This document shows positions 6,066-13,523 of a stretch of DNA of 14,409 nt, one piece after another. The number at the start of each line of letters is the position of its first letter. The first letter of the stretch is position 1. A program made the position numbers and the translations under genes. Location: assembly GCA_964400875.1 (NCBI GenBank), contig CAYNWK010000109.1:1-14409 (forward strand). The letters run 5' to 3'. The notes beneath the pieces were generated by a model. It did not search any database and was not told the DNA's origin. It saw only the letters and a list, made by a program, of their open reading frames with translations. Origin of the DNA: CAYNWK01 sp964400875 (GTDB lineage: Bacteria > Chloroflexota > Anaerolineae > Anaerolineales > UBA4823).

Positions 6066-7316
6066 ATGTCACAGATGTCGATGTTCACGCCTTCCGCCTG
6101 GTCGGTCACTGAGCTGACCCGCTACGTGCGCGATCTGCTCGAGAGCGATGCCAACCTGCAGGACCTCTGGGTGCAGGGGGAAGTTTCCAATCTATCGCGC
6201 CCTTCTTCCGGCCACATGTACTTCACCTTAAAAGACTCCAATTCAGCGCTGCGCTGCGTGATGTGGCGCAACGCGGTCGGCCGGTTGGAGTTCCTGCCCA
6301 GGGAAGGCGACGAGATCGAAGTGCACGGGACCATCAGCGTGTACGAAGCCAGCGGCCAATACCAGCTCTACGCCGACGCGCTTCGCCCTTTGGGAGAGGG
6401 GGCGCTGTACCAGCAGTTCCTGCGGTTGAAGGCGCGCCTGGAAGCGGAGGGGCTGTTCGATGAGGCGCGCAAGCGGCAAATTCCCGGCTGGCCAACTCGC
6501 GTTGGGCTGGTAACTTCGCCCACAGGGGCGGCGCTGCGCGACATGCTCAACACGCTGTGCCGCCGGTACCCGCTGGTAGAGGTAGTGCTGGCGCCGACCC
6601 CGGTCCAGGGGACCGAAGCGCCGCCCGGCATTGTGGCTGCTATAGCGGCGCTCAACGACCGCGTTCAGCCGGACGTCATCCTGGTGGCCCGCGGCGGCGG
6701 TTCGATCGAGGACTTGTGGGCGTTCAACGACGAGCGGGTGGCGCGGGCCATCGCCGGATCCACAGCTCCGGTGATCACCGGTGTGGGCCACGAGACCGAT
6801 TTCACAATCGCCGATTTCGCCGCCGACCTGCGCGCGCCGACTCCAACCGCCGCGGCTGAACTGGCTACGCCGAACGTGGCTGATTTATCTTTTGCGCTGG
6901 ACGAGACCGGAAAGCGGCTGCGCCGGACAATCGAAGGACAGCTGAACGATCTCCGCTGGGCGCTGACCGATCTGCGGGGCCAGCTGAAACTGCGCTCGCC
7001 ATTAGCGCGGGTGCGCAGCGACCGCCAACGCGTGGACGAATTCAGTCGCCGCTCGGCTGCCGCGCTCGGGCACGCGTTTTCGCTGGGCCGGTCCCGGTTG
7101 GACGGCGCGGCCCGGCGTCTGGAGGCGCTCAACCCCAACGCGGTCCTGGGCCGCGGCTATGCGATTGTTTCGGGGGCTGGCGGGCAAGTGGTGCGCAGCG
7201 TCACCCAGGTTCAAGCGGGAGATGATCTCACCGTACAGGTCAGCGACGGGCAGTTCGGCGCGCGCGTTGAGGACGAAAAAGGGTCAAGCCCAGCAAGCGG
7301 CGAGCGCCATGGATAA
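6066..7316 (+). CDS. xseA: Exodeoxyribonuclease VII large subunit
   Basis: The catalytic subunit of exonuclease VII, which cuts single-stranded DNA from both ends and works with XseB. With the ATG at 6066 it has 416 residues, normal for the family. The N-terminal OB-fold holds WVQGEVSNL and SGHMYFTLKD. The nuclease domain follows with VGLVTSPTGAALRDML, ILVARGGGSIEDLW (RGGGS at 209-213) and GVGHETD (239-245), then a coiled-coil-rich region and the ALNPNAVLGRGYAIV tail typical of XseA. The 6066 start is chosen because the preceding bases hold the promoter. No good Shine-Dalgarno is close: AAGGAAA lies about 20 bases upstream, so initiation may be weak or unusual. It opens a five-gene operon and overlaps the next gene by eight bases. 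Confidence 0.95.
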   Translation: MSQMSMFTPSAWSVTELTRYVRDLLESDANLQDLWVQGEVSNLSRPSSGHMYFTLKDSNSALRCVMWRNAVGRLEFLPREGDEIEVHGTISVYEASGQYQLYADALRPLGEGALYQQFLRLKARLEAEGLFDEARKRQIPGWPTRVGLVTSPTGAALRDMLNTLCRRYPLVEVVLAPTPVQGTEAPPGIVAAIAALNDRVQPDVILVARGGGSIEDLWAFNDERVARAIAGSTAPVITGVGHETDFTIADFAADLRAPTPTAAAELATPNVADLSFALDETGKRLRRTIEGQLNDLRWALTDLRGQLKLRSPLARVRSDRQRVDEFSRRSAAALGHAFSLGRSRLDGAARRLEALNPNAVLGRGYAIVSGAGGQVVRSVTQVQAGDDLTVQVSDGQFGARVEDEKGSSPASGERHG

Positions 7317-7842
7317 GGTGCAATGCCGGAATTGCGGCGCCGAAGTCCATGCCGAAGCAGCGGTATGCCCGGCCTGCGGCGCGCCTTTGGCCATGGCAGT
7401 GAGTTCCGCCGAGGCTGACGAGGAGAGCTTGCGGGAGATGCTCGACTCGGCCAACGCTTCGCTGCTCGAGGCTGGCGCAAAGGCGGCCGAATCAGCTTTC
7501 AACCTGGGTTGTTCCCTGGGGTTCATGGTCAGTTTCCTCCTGCTGGCGCTGGTTTTCTTGCTCGGGGTGCGCAACTGGATCGTCCTGGCGATCATCGGTT
7601 TCGGCGGGATCCTGTTCACCCTGGTTGGGGCCTCGGTGGTCTCGGGAAAGGCCAAGCGCGCCAACATCGAGGGCGCTTACCAACGCCGGGTGCGCCGCCT
7701 GATCGATCAGCAGCTTTACAACCACGGCCTCACACGCCAGGATTTCGAGACCTTCGCCCATCACACGTTGTCTGGAGATGCGCCGCTGCGCGAGCAGCTT
7801 TCCTTACCACCGATCGAACCAGAAGCCCCTTTGGAGGAGTAA
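7309..7842 (+). CDS. Zinc-ribbon membrane protein inside the exonuclease VII operon
   Basis: A 177-residue protein that begins with a zinc ribbon, C6-x-x-C9 and C20-x-x-C23 (CRNCG, CPACG). A short acidic linker follows, then two probable membrane helices at about 68-86 and 89-111, a basic stretch (KAKRANIEGAYQRRVRR) and a soluble tail ending in Pro/Glu. The ATG lies inside the end of xseA (overlap ATGGATAA), which implies translational coupling, and the stop is three bases before xseB. I do not recognise a named family; zinc-ribbon proteins with two membrane helices are common but uncharacterised. Its place between the two exonuclease VII subunits is conspicuous, but membership in the complex cannot be claimed from position alone. 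Confidence 0.8.
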   Translation: MDKVQCRNCGAEVHAEAAVCPACGAPLAMAVSSAEADEESLREMLDSANASLLEAGAKAAESAFNLGCSLGFMVSFLLLALVFLLGVRNWIVLAIIGFGGILFTLVGASVVSGKAKRANIEGAYQRRVRRLIDQQLYNHGLTRQDFETFAHHTLSGDAPLREQLSLPPIEPEAPLEE

Positions 7843-7845
7843 AGC

Positions 7846-8100
7846 ATGGATAGCCCCAGCCGCCAAGCGGATGAAGACCGGCCTCCGGTCGAGGAATTAA
7901 GCTACGAACAGGCTTTTGCCGAGCTTGAGGACATCGTTTCAGCTTTGGAGTCGGATGAACACGCCCTGGAGCAGGCTTTGAGCCTGTTCGAACGAGGCCA
8001 GTCGCTCGCCCGCCATTGTGCCGCGCTGTTAGACCAGGCCGATCTGAAGGTCCAGCAGCTCAGCGGGGAGGAACTGATCGATTTCGAGCCGCAAGAATGA
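7846..8100 (+). CDS. xseB: Exodeoxyribonuclease VII small subunit
   Basis: An 84-residue protein matching XseB: ELSYEQAFAELEDIV, an acidic helix (ALESDEHALEQALSLFERG) and LARHCAALLDQADLKV form the usual helical hairpin of the small subunit, which binds XseA and shapes the active nuclease. The first about 15 residues are a variable charged extension. GGAGGAG lies about eight bases before the ATG. It follows the zinc-ribbon gene after three bases and overlaps the next gene by four bases (ATGA), so it is the third gene of the operon. Confidence 0.93.
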   Translation: MDSPSRQADEDRPPVEELSYEQAFAELEDIVSALESDEHALEQALSLFERGQSLARHCAALLDQADLKVQQLSGEELIDFEPQE

Positions 8101-8549
8101 ACTTTTGGGCCATTTTTTCCAACCGGGCGTTAATCTTTGGGTTATCCGCCTGGGCTGTGGCGCAGATTATTAAAGTCCCGCTGGACTACCTGCTCAACCG
8201 CCGTTGGGATTGGGCCCTGCTGCTGCGCGCTGGCGGGATGCCCAGCTCCCATTCCGCCTTGGTCACTGCCGTGGCCCATACCATCGGCTTGCTGGAAGGC
8301 TTCGGCAGCCCTCTCTTCGCCTTGTCCGTCGCCGTGGCGTTGGTGGTGATCTACGACGCCACCGGCATCCGCCGCCAGGCCGGCAAACACGCTGAGTTGA
8401 TCAACGCGATGATCCACGATCTCACCCAGGGCCACCCATTAAAGGAGGAGCAGCTGCGTGAAGTGCTAGGCCATACGCCGTTGGAGGCGCTGGGCGGGAT
8501 GCTGCTCGGACTGGTTGTCGCCCAATTAGGCTGGATCTTATGGAGCTGA
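8097..8549 (+). CDS. DUF212 family membrane protein (divergent PAP2-like)
   Basis: A 150-residue membrane protein related to acid phosphatases and vanadium haloperoxidases (the DUF212 or YuiD group). Recognisable motifs are GGMPSSHS at 46-53 and DATGIRRQAG at 87-96, with LGHTPLEALGGMLLG near the end. About four hydrophobic segments are visible. The PSSHS and later His residues resemble the phosphatase active site, so phosphatase activity on a lipid or isoprenoid phosphate is a fair guess but not established for the group. Its ATG overlaps the xseB stop (ATGA), which supports translational coupling. The start at 8097 gives the normal N-terminus of the family. Confidence 0.88.
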   Translation: MNFWAIFSNRALIFGLSAWAVAQIIKVPLDYLLNRRWDWALLLRAGGMPSSHSALVTAVAHTIGLLEGFGSPLFALSVAVALVVIYDATGIRRQAGKHAELINAMIHDLTQGHPLKEEQLREVLGHTPLEALGGMLLGLVVAQLGWILWS

Positions 8550-8558
8550 GCAACGACA

Positions 8559-10361
8559 ATGAATGATCCCTCTTCTCATCCCGGCATGGGCGCCGTCCCT
8601 TATGAGGGCGGCGTCGCTTTTCGCGTGTGGGCGCCCTTCGCGGACCAGGTCTACGTGACCGGAAGCTTCGACCAGTGGGCCGGGGATCAGCATGCGCTGG
8701 CCTCCGAAGGCGACGGGTACTGGTCGGTGGATGTACTCGAGGCTGAGGTCGGCGATGAATATAAGTACGTGATCCACAACGGTTCCGCCGAGCTGTGGCG
8801 CATCGATCCGTATGCCAAGCAGGTGACCGGTTCGCAGGGCAACGGCGTGGTTTTTTCAAACGAGTTCGATTGGGGCGACGAGGATTTCCACATGCCGCCC
8901 TGGAACGAGCTGGTGGTCTACGAGATGCATGTAGGCACCTTCAACGACCAGCCAGGAGGGCCGCCGGGCAATCTGACTGGGGTGATCGAGCGCCTGCCCC
9001 ACCTGGTGGACCTGGGCGTAAACGCTATCCAGATCATGCCTTCCCTGGAGTTTGCCGGCGGGTTTTCCTGGGGATATAACCCGGCGTACATCTTCGCCAT
9101 CGAAGAGGAGTACGGCGGACCGATCGCGCTGAAAGCGTTAATCCGGGCCGCCCACCAGCTCGGCGTGGCAGTGATCATGGACCTGGTTTACAACCACCTC
9201 GGACCGAGCGATTTGGACCTGTGGCAGTTCGACGGCTGGCAGGAAAACGGCAAGGGCGGCATCTACTTCTACAACGATTGGCGCTCGATCACACCGTGGG
9301 GAGATACGCGACCGGATTACGGCCGCGGGGAAGTGCGCCGCTATCTGCGAGACAATGCCCTATATTGGGTGAGTGATTTCCGGGTTGACGGACTGCGCTG
9401 GGACGCCACTGCTTATTTGCGCAACGTGTACGGGCTCAACCAAGACCCGGATCATGACTTGCCCGACGGTTGGAGCCTGATGCAGTGGATCAACGAGGAG
9501 GTCAATGCGCGCCAGCCTTGGAAGATCAACATCGCCGAAGATTTACGCTACAACGCCTGGCTTACCAAGGATGTCTCCGCCGGCGGGGCAGGCTTCGACG
9601 CACAGTGGGACCCCGCCTTCGTGCATCCTGTGCGGGAAGCGATCATCCCGCCGCAAGACGAGAACCGGAACATGTACGCGGTCGGCGCGGCGATCCTTTC
9701 AAGCTACAACCGCGACGCCTTCGAGCGGGTAATCTACACCGAATCGCACGACGAAGTCGCCAACGGCCAGGCGCGCGTGCCGCAGGAGATCTGGCCGGAT
9801 AACCCAGGCAGCTACTTTTCCAAGAAACGTTCCACGCTGGGGGCTGCGCTGGTCTTCACCTCGCCGGGCATCCCGATGATTTTTCAAGGCCAGGAATTTT
9901 TGGAAGACGAGTGGTTTCGTGATACCGACCCGATCGATTGGTCCAAGCTGGATACGTATAGCGGGATCGTGCAGCTCTATCGCGACCTGATCCGCTTGCG
10001 GCGCAACTGGTTCGATAACACTTGCGGCCTGCGCGGCCAGCACGTCAACCTGTACCACATCAACGACTACGATAAGGTGATCGCCTTCCACCGCTGGGAG
10101 CAGGGCGGGCCGGGGGATGACGTGGTGGTGGCGGCGAATTTTTCCAACCGGGGCTACCCCAGCTACAACCTGGGATTCCCAGGCGAGGGCTTATGGCGGG
10201 TGCGTTTCAACAGCGACTGGCGCGGCTACAGCGAGGACTTCGGCGATCAGCTCAGCCTGGACACTCATGCCAACCAGGGCGCCAGAGACGGCCTGCCCTG
10301 CAACGGCAGCGTAGGACTGGGCCCGTACAGCGCGATCATCCTGTCGATGGACCGGGAGTGA
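8559..10361 (+). CDS. GH13 alpha-glucan enzyme, branching-enzyme-like
   Basis: A 600-residue protein with an N-terminal beta-sandwich (CBM48/E-set, about 12-105), a GH13 (beta/alpha)8 barrel (about 115-490) and a C-terminal all-beta domain. The catalytic motifs are complete: region I DLVYNH (208-213), nucleophile D282 in GLRWDAT, acid/base E327 in NIAED and transition-state D398 in ESHDEV. VRVWAPFADQV-like N-terminal residues and SHDEVANG point to 1,4-alpha-glucan branching enzyme relatives, though GLRWDATAYL differs from the usual GLRVDAV of GlgB, so an alpha-amylase-like or maltooligosaccharide-acting enzyme is possible. No signal peptide is seen, so it acts on cytoplasmic glycogen-type glucan. 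It is the last gene of the xseA operon, nine bases after the DUF212 gene, with GGAG inside that gene's end. Its stop abuts the murJ stop. Confidence 0.85.
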   Translation: MNDPSSHPGMGAVPYEGGVAFRVWAPFADQVYVTGSFDQWAGDQHALASEGDGYWSVDVLEAEVGDEYKYVIHNGSAELWRIDPYAKQVTGSQGNGVVFSNEFDWGDEDFHMPPWNELVVYEMHVGTFNDQPGGPPGNLTGVIERLPHLVDLGVNAIQIMPSLEFAGGFSWGYNPAYIFAIEEEYGGPIALKALIRAAHQLGVAVIMDLVYNHLGPSDLDLWQFDGWQENGKGGIYFYNDWRSITPWGDTRPDYGRGEVRRYLRDNALYWVSDFRVDGLRWDATAYLRNVYGLNQDPDHDLPDGWSLMQWINEEVNARQPWKINIAEDLRYNAWLTKDVSAGGAGFDAQWDPAFVHPVREAIIPPQDENRNMYAVGAAILSSYNRDAFERVIYTESHDEVANGQARVPQEIWPDNPGSYFSKKRSTLGAALVFTSPGIPMIFQGQEFLEDEWFRDTDPIDWSKLDTYSGIVQLYRDLIRLRRNWFDNTCGLRGQHVNLYHINDYDKVIAFHRWEQGGPGDDVVVAANFSNRGYPSYNLGFPGEGLWRVRFNSDWRGYSEDFGDQLSLDTHANQGARDGLPCNGSVGLGPYSAIILSMDRE

Positions 10362-11942
10362 TCACGTTCTTTTTACCCTGCGCAGCAGAGCTCCGGCCAC
10401 CTGGCGCACCTCGCTGACACGCAGGATCCAGACGCCGGTTCCATAGATCCCCCCACCCAAGGCGACTCCCCCGACAGCGACCAGCCAGGCTGCCCGGTCG
10501 CCGGCCCAACTCAACCAATACCATATTCCCAAGGACATAGCGAAGGTTGCAGCGCCCGCCAGCAGCGCGGCGTTGAGCACGCGCGGCCCTTCCAAGCCAT
10601 GCAGGCGGCGGCGCATCAGGATCAGCAAGCCGACCATCTCCAGCGCCGTGGCCACCGAGTTGGCCAGGGCCAGGCCGCCGTGAGGCAGCCAGCCAATTCG
10701 GGTGAACAGCGCTGCAAAGCCGATGCTCAAAACCACGTTCAGTCCCATCGCCAGCGAACCGACCATCACCGGCGTGCGAGTGTCGTGCAGGGCGTAAAAG
10801 GCACGCGAAAGGATCTCGACCAGCGAGTGGCCGACCAGGCCGGCCGCGTACCACAGCAGCGCCCAGGAGACCAGTTCGGTGGAGCGGGCGTCGAAGGCTC
10901 CGCCGCGGTAAAGCAGCACGATCAGCGGCTCGCGCAGCAGGATTAATCCCAGCGTGGCGGGGATGGAAAGCAGCAGCACGCCGCGCAGGCTGGTGGCCAA
11001 GGAGGCGCGCACCTCGTCCAGCCGGCCGCGGGCGTACTGGGCGGAGAAGGTTGGCATTGCGGCGGTGGCGATGGATTGGGCGATGGCTGCCTGGGGCATC
11101 AGCATCAGGGTAAAAGCGGTGACGATGGCGATCAAGCTGCCCACCGGCATGCCGGAAGCCAGCGTCGTATTGATCCAGAAGTTGAGCTGGACCACCGCCA
11201 CGCCGAGCAGGCGGGGCCCCATCAGGCGGGCGACCTCACCAACCTCCGGCATATCCAGGCCAAGAGTCGGAATGTACCGGCCGTGCTGGCGCAGCAAGGT
11301 GGGGATCTGCAGCGCCAGGTGCAGGCTGGCGCCGATCAGCACACCCCAGCCCAGACCGAAAATGCCCTGGCGCGGCACCAGTACCAGCACGCCGAAGATC
11401 AGGCCGATCTGATACATGGAGGGGGTCAGAGCGGGGACCAGGAACACCTGGTTGGAGTTGAGGATGGCCATCACCAGCCCGCTCAGGCCGAAGAGCACCG
11501 CCGAAGGCAGCATCAGGCGCAACAGCTGTACGGTCAGTGCGACCTGGCCGGGATCAGCAGCGAAGCCGGGGGCAAGCACGTAGCGGACGATCTGAGGGGC
11601 GAACACCGCTGCCAGCGCTGCGCCGACGGTCAGGATGATCAGGCTGAGGTTGGCGACCGCCGAAGCCAGCTTCCAGGCCAGGCGGCGGCGTTCGTGGGTG
11701 AGCAGGCCGGTGAAGGTAGGGATGAAAGCGGAAGCCAGCGCCCCGCCGGCGACCAGCACGAATAAAGTCTCCGAGACCCGGTTGGCGGCGCTGAATGCGT
11801 CCATTTGGGCGCTGGTGCCGAAGGCGCGCAATACCAGGATCTGGCGCACCAGGCCGATCAGCTGGCTGAACAAAAAAGCCGCCATGACCGTCCCAGCGGC
11901 CCGGGCGATCTGGCGGTTGGCGCTGCGAGTTGTGGCTTCCAC
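10362..11942 (-). CDS. murJ: Lipid II flippase MurJ
   Basis: A 526-residue integral membrane protein of the MOP/MVF superfamily that moves lipid II across the cytoplasmic membrane for peptidoglycan synthesis. Many hydrophobic segments (about 13-14) cover the whole length. R33 in LIGLVRQ and D48 in MDAF match E. coli R24 and D39. Later landmarks are SGLVMAILNSNQ, FWINTTLASGMPVGS and RAFYALHDTRTPV. The loop after D48 reads ANRVSETLFVLVAGGALASAF, so the position of E. coli R52 is Phe and the RRxFAEG motif is absent, a form I associate with Chloroflexota. The start is GTG at 11942, the only start that preserves the basic N-terminus; TATAAT ends eight bases before it and no Shine-Dalgarno is visible, so the message is probably leaderless. 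It converges on the GH13 gene without a single intergenic base. Confidence 0.93.
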   Translation of the reverse strand: MEATTRSANRQIARAAGTVMAAFLFSQLIGLVRQILVLRAFGTSAQMDAFSAANRVSETLFVLVAGGALASAFIPTFTGLLTHERRRLAWKLASAVANLSLIILTVGAALAAVFAPQIVRYVLAPGFAADPGQVALTVQLLRLMLPSAVLFGLSGLVMAILNSNQVFLVPALTPSMYQIGLIFGVLVLVPRQGIFGLGWGVLIGASLHLALQIPTLLRQHGRYIPTLGLDMPEVGEVARLMGPRLLGVAVVQLNFWINTTLASGMPVGSLIAIVTAFTLMLMPQAAIAQSIATAAMPTFSAQYARGRLDEVRASLATSLRGVLLLSIPATLGLILLREPLIVLLYRGGAFDARSTELVSWALLWYAAGLVGHSLVEILSRAFYALHDTRTPVMVGSLAMGLNVVLSIGFAALFTRIGWLPHGGLALANSVATALEMVGLLILMRRRLHGLEGPRVLNAALLAGAATFAMSLGIWYWLSWAGDRAAWLVAVGGVALGGGIYGTGVWILRVSEVRQVAGALLRRVKRT

Positions 11943-11950
11943 GAGGGTTG

Positions 11951-11956
11951 ATTATA
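11951..11956 (-). promoter_or_regulatory. -10 box of a probable leaderless murJ promoter
   Basis: TATAAT on the minus strand is followed by eight bases and the GTG start of murJ, which places the expected transcription start at or within a base or two of the start codon. The -35 region is weak (CCTCGC at 17-base spacing). TCAAGGGGC (+ strand, 11957-11965) directly adjoins it and recurs at 2872-2880 beside the other probable leaderless gene. Confidence 0.5.
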
Positions 11957-12033
11957 TCAAGGGGCTTCGCATTGCGAGGGGAGACTACTACGAAGCACGA
12001 CGAGCAGTGCGCTGGCCGCTGCCAAAGCCATAC

Positions 12034-12047
12034 TTGAGATTTCTCAA
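12034..12047. repeat. 14-bp palindrome between murJ and the alkyltransferase-like operon
   Basis: TTGAGA-TT-TCTCAA has perfect six-base arms and lies six bases upstream of the -35 box of the next promoter. It could be an operator or activator site for that operon, or a site shared with the divergent murJ. Confidence 0.4.
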
Positions 12048-12053
12048 ACCATC

Positions 12054-12082
12054 TTGACATAGAACAAATGTTCAAGTATAGT
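12054..12082 (+). promoter_or_regulatory. Sigma70-type promoter of the alkyltransferase-like operon
   Basis: A consensus -35 TTGACA (12054-12059), a 17-base spacer and TATAGT (12077-12082) predict a start near 12089, leaving a leader of about 44 bases. The spacer holds the LexA-box-like palindrome. Confidence 0.78.
12062..12073. promoter_or_regulatory. LexA (SOS) box-like operator between the -35 and -10
   Basis: GAAC-AAAT-GTTC is a perfect inverted repeat and fits the Gram-positive LexA/DinR consensus core GAAC-N4-GTTC, including purine-any-purine-pyrimidine at the centre. The outermost C and G of the longer consensus are missing (A on both sides). A repressor here would block RNA polymerase, as in classical SOS genes. 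The downstream gene is a DNA-damage-recognition protein, which strengthens the reading. Confidence 0.6.
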
Positions 12083-12132
12083 TAGTTTGACCCATTCTGT
12101 TGTTTTCAGCTTTTTACGAGAGAGCAAAGCCC

Positions 12133-12543
12133 ATGGCCGCGAAATTTACTTCACCACCCAACCGGGATGCCTATTATGACTTGGTCTGGAATCTGGTCCG
12201 GCAGATTCCGGAAGGCAAGGTCAGCACGTACGGCCAGATCGCCGGGTTGATCCCGCCGCCGGAGGGAATGTCGCTCAAGGACTACGATGCCTGGGGGGCG
12301 CGCTGGGTGGGTGGGGCGATGGCGCGCTGCCCTGACGACGTGCCCTGGCACCGCGTGATCAACGCGCAGGGCAAGATCAGCCAGCGGGCCGGCGGGGGTT
12401 ACCTGATGCAGCAGGATCTGTTAGAAAACGAAGGGGTCGAATTCGATGACCGCCAGCGGGTGGATTTTTCCCGCTTCCGCTGGGCCGGTCCTTCAGATGA
12501 ATGGATGCGGGCGCATGGTCTGCCCCCGCTCGGAGGGACGTAG
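12133..12543 (+). CDS. atl: Alkyltransferase-like (ATL) DNA damage-binding protein
   Basis: A 136-residue protein of the O6-alkylguanine-DNA alkyltransferase C-terminal fold. The active site PCHRV of true transferases is PWHRV here (P71-W72-H73-R74-V75), so the alkyl-accepting Cys is replaced by Trp, as in E. coli YbaZ and other ATLs. These bind O6-alkylguanine lesions and hand them to nucleotide excision repair rather than reversing them. Y33 in STYGQIA is the expected nucleotide-rotating tyrosine in the helix-turn-helix, and R57 in ARWVGGAM is the likely arginine finger. I chose ATG 12133, which has GAGAG about ten bases upstream; the TTG at 12100 would add non-conserved residues. It is first in an operon, two bases ahead of the VOC gene, and its promoter carries a LexA-box-like site. 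Confidence 0.88.
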   Translation: MAAKFTSPPNRDAYYDLVWNLVRQIPEGKVSTYGQIAGLIPPPEGMSLKDYDAWGARWVGGAMARCPDDVPWHRVINAQGKISQRAGGGYLMQQDLLENEGVEFDDRQRVDFSRFRWAGPSDEWMRAHGLPPLGGT

Positions 12544-12545
12544 GC

Positions 12546-13523
12546 ATGTTTCGCAAACAAGAAATCAAACGCCATATCAACCCCCGATTTCGGGCGTATG
12601 GAAAGGCCCGCATCGACATCGCTCAACGCGCCCAGTCGCGGGCGGACTGGAATAAGCTCTGGAAAGGACCGATCAACCCGTTCCCATTCGAGTTCGGCGA
12701 TTTCTGGAACCACTGTATCGAATATAAGGTGGACGACTTCCCGGCGGAAGTCGGGTTTTTCATCGACGTGCTTGGTTTGCCGGTCAACGCCTTCGACCCG
12801 GATTACGCCATGTTCACCAGCCCTGGGCGCGAGTTCTTTTTCGCCGTCGTGCCCGCCTGGGACGAGCCAAGCACCCCGCCGGAGGCGCTGCGCATCCAGT
12901 TCTTCGTCGAAGATCTCCAAACTTTGACCAGCGAGCTCGAACGCCGCGGGGTAGAATTCGAACAAGAGCCGCAGCCCTGCGAACCGGGCGCGGATCTGTA
13001 CATTGGCTATTTCCGCACGCCGCACGGCATCGTAGTGGAATTGTGGGGCTGGGTGGATTTCGAAGATGAAGATCAGGAAGAGCTGCCCGAAGCCATCGCC
13101 GCCCAGGATGACTCTGAGGAAGCTGAGCAAGAGCTGGGTGAGGAGGAAGGAGCTACCGGTGAGGTTCAGCCGTCGAAGAGCACGGCTTTCGACGAATTCG
13201 GTGAGGGCGAAGAGCGCATCGTCTCCAAGTACCTCCCCGATATCTACGACGACGTCGAAGACGAAGATGAAGGTGAAGTCGAGATCGAAGAGATCCTCGT
13301 CAAGCCTAAACCGGCTTTAACTCAGCGCACGCTAACCTCAACGACGGTAGATCAGACCACTGATTTCGATGAAGCGGACGATCTCGACGAGGAGGGCGTT
13401 GAAACAGAAGGTGATCTTGATGAGCAGGTTGACTTCGAGGACGAAGAGGACGTCGAATACGTTGACGACGATTACGAATACGGGGACCCGCTGGAGGATC
13501 CATGGGGAAAGAAGTATTCCTGA
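12546..13523 (+). CDS. VOC-fold (glyoxalase/bleomycin-resistance-like) protein with a long acidic tail
   Basis: A 325-residue protein in three parts. A basic N-terminus (about 1-45) is rich in Arg and Lys. A VOC-type domain follows (about 52-170): NHCIEYKVDDFPAEVGFFID opens it, FFVEDLQTLTSELERRGVEF is the second module and GYFRTPHGIVVELWGW closes it. H56 and E165 sit where metal ligands occur in the fold. From residue 171 to near the end the chain is extremely acidic: by hand count about 63 of 155 residues are Asp or Glu against about eight Lys/Arg. The tail resembles a disordered polyanion or DNA-mimic segment. The start follows the ATL stop by two bases with GGAGGG about eight bases upstream. 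No substrate can be named; the bleomycin-resistance branch of the fold binds drugs rather than catalysing, which is worth keeping in mind next to a DNA repair gene. Confidence 0.8.
   Translation: MFRKQEIKRHINPRFRAYGKARIDIAQRAQSRADWNKLWKGPINPFPFEFGDFWNHCIEYKVDDFPAEVGFFIDVLGLPVNAFDPDYAMFTSPGREFFFAVVPAWDEPSTPPEALRIQFFVEDLQTLTSELERRGVEFEQEPQPCEPGADLYIGYFRTPHGIVVELWGWVDFEDEDQEELPEAIAAQDDSEEAEQELGEEEGATGEVQPSKSTAFDEFGEGEERIVSKYLPDIYDDVEDEDEGEVEIEEILVKPKPALTQRTLTSTTVDQTTDFDEADDLDEEGVETEGDLDEQVDFEDEEDVEYVDDDYEYGDPLEDPWGKKYS

Noticed and set aside
11076..11765. 229-codon + strand open frame opposite murJ
   Set aside because: A Gln/His/Gly-rich translation without motifs; it mirrors the murJ coding sequence.
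12340..12360. Active O6-alkylguanine-DNA methyltransferase
   Set aside because: The nucleophilic Cys of PCHRV is Trp here; a single-base change cannot turn TGG to a sequencing-error Cys with confidence, and PWHRV is a known ATL signature.
12399..13130. 243-codon minus strand open frame opposite the ATL and VOC genes
   Set aside because: It covers two overlapping-style genes with clear domains and ribosome-binding sites on the + strand, and shows no family motif.
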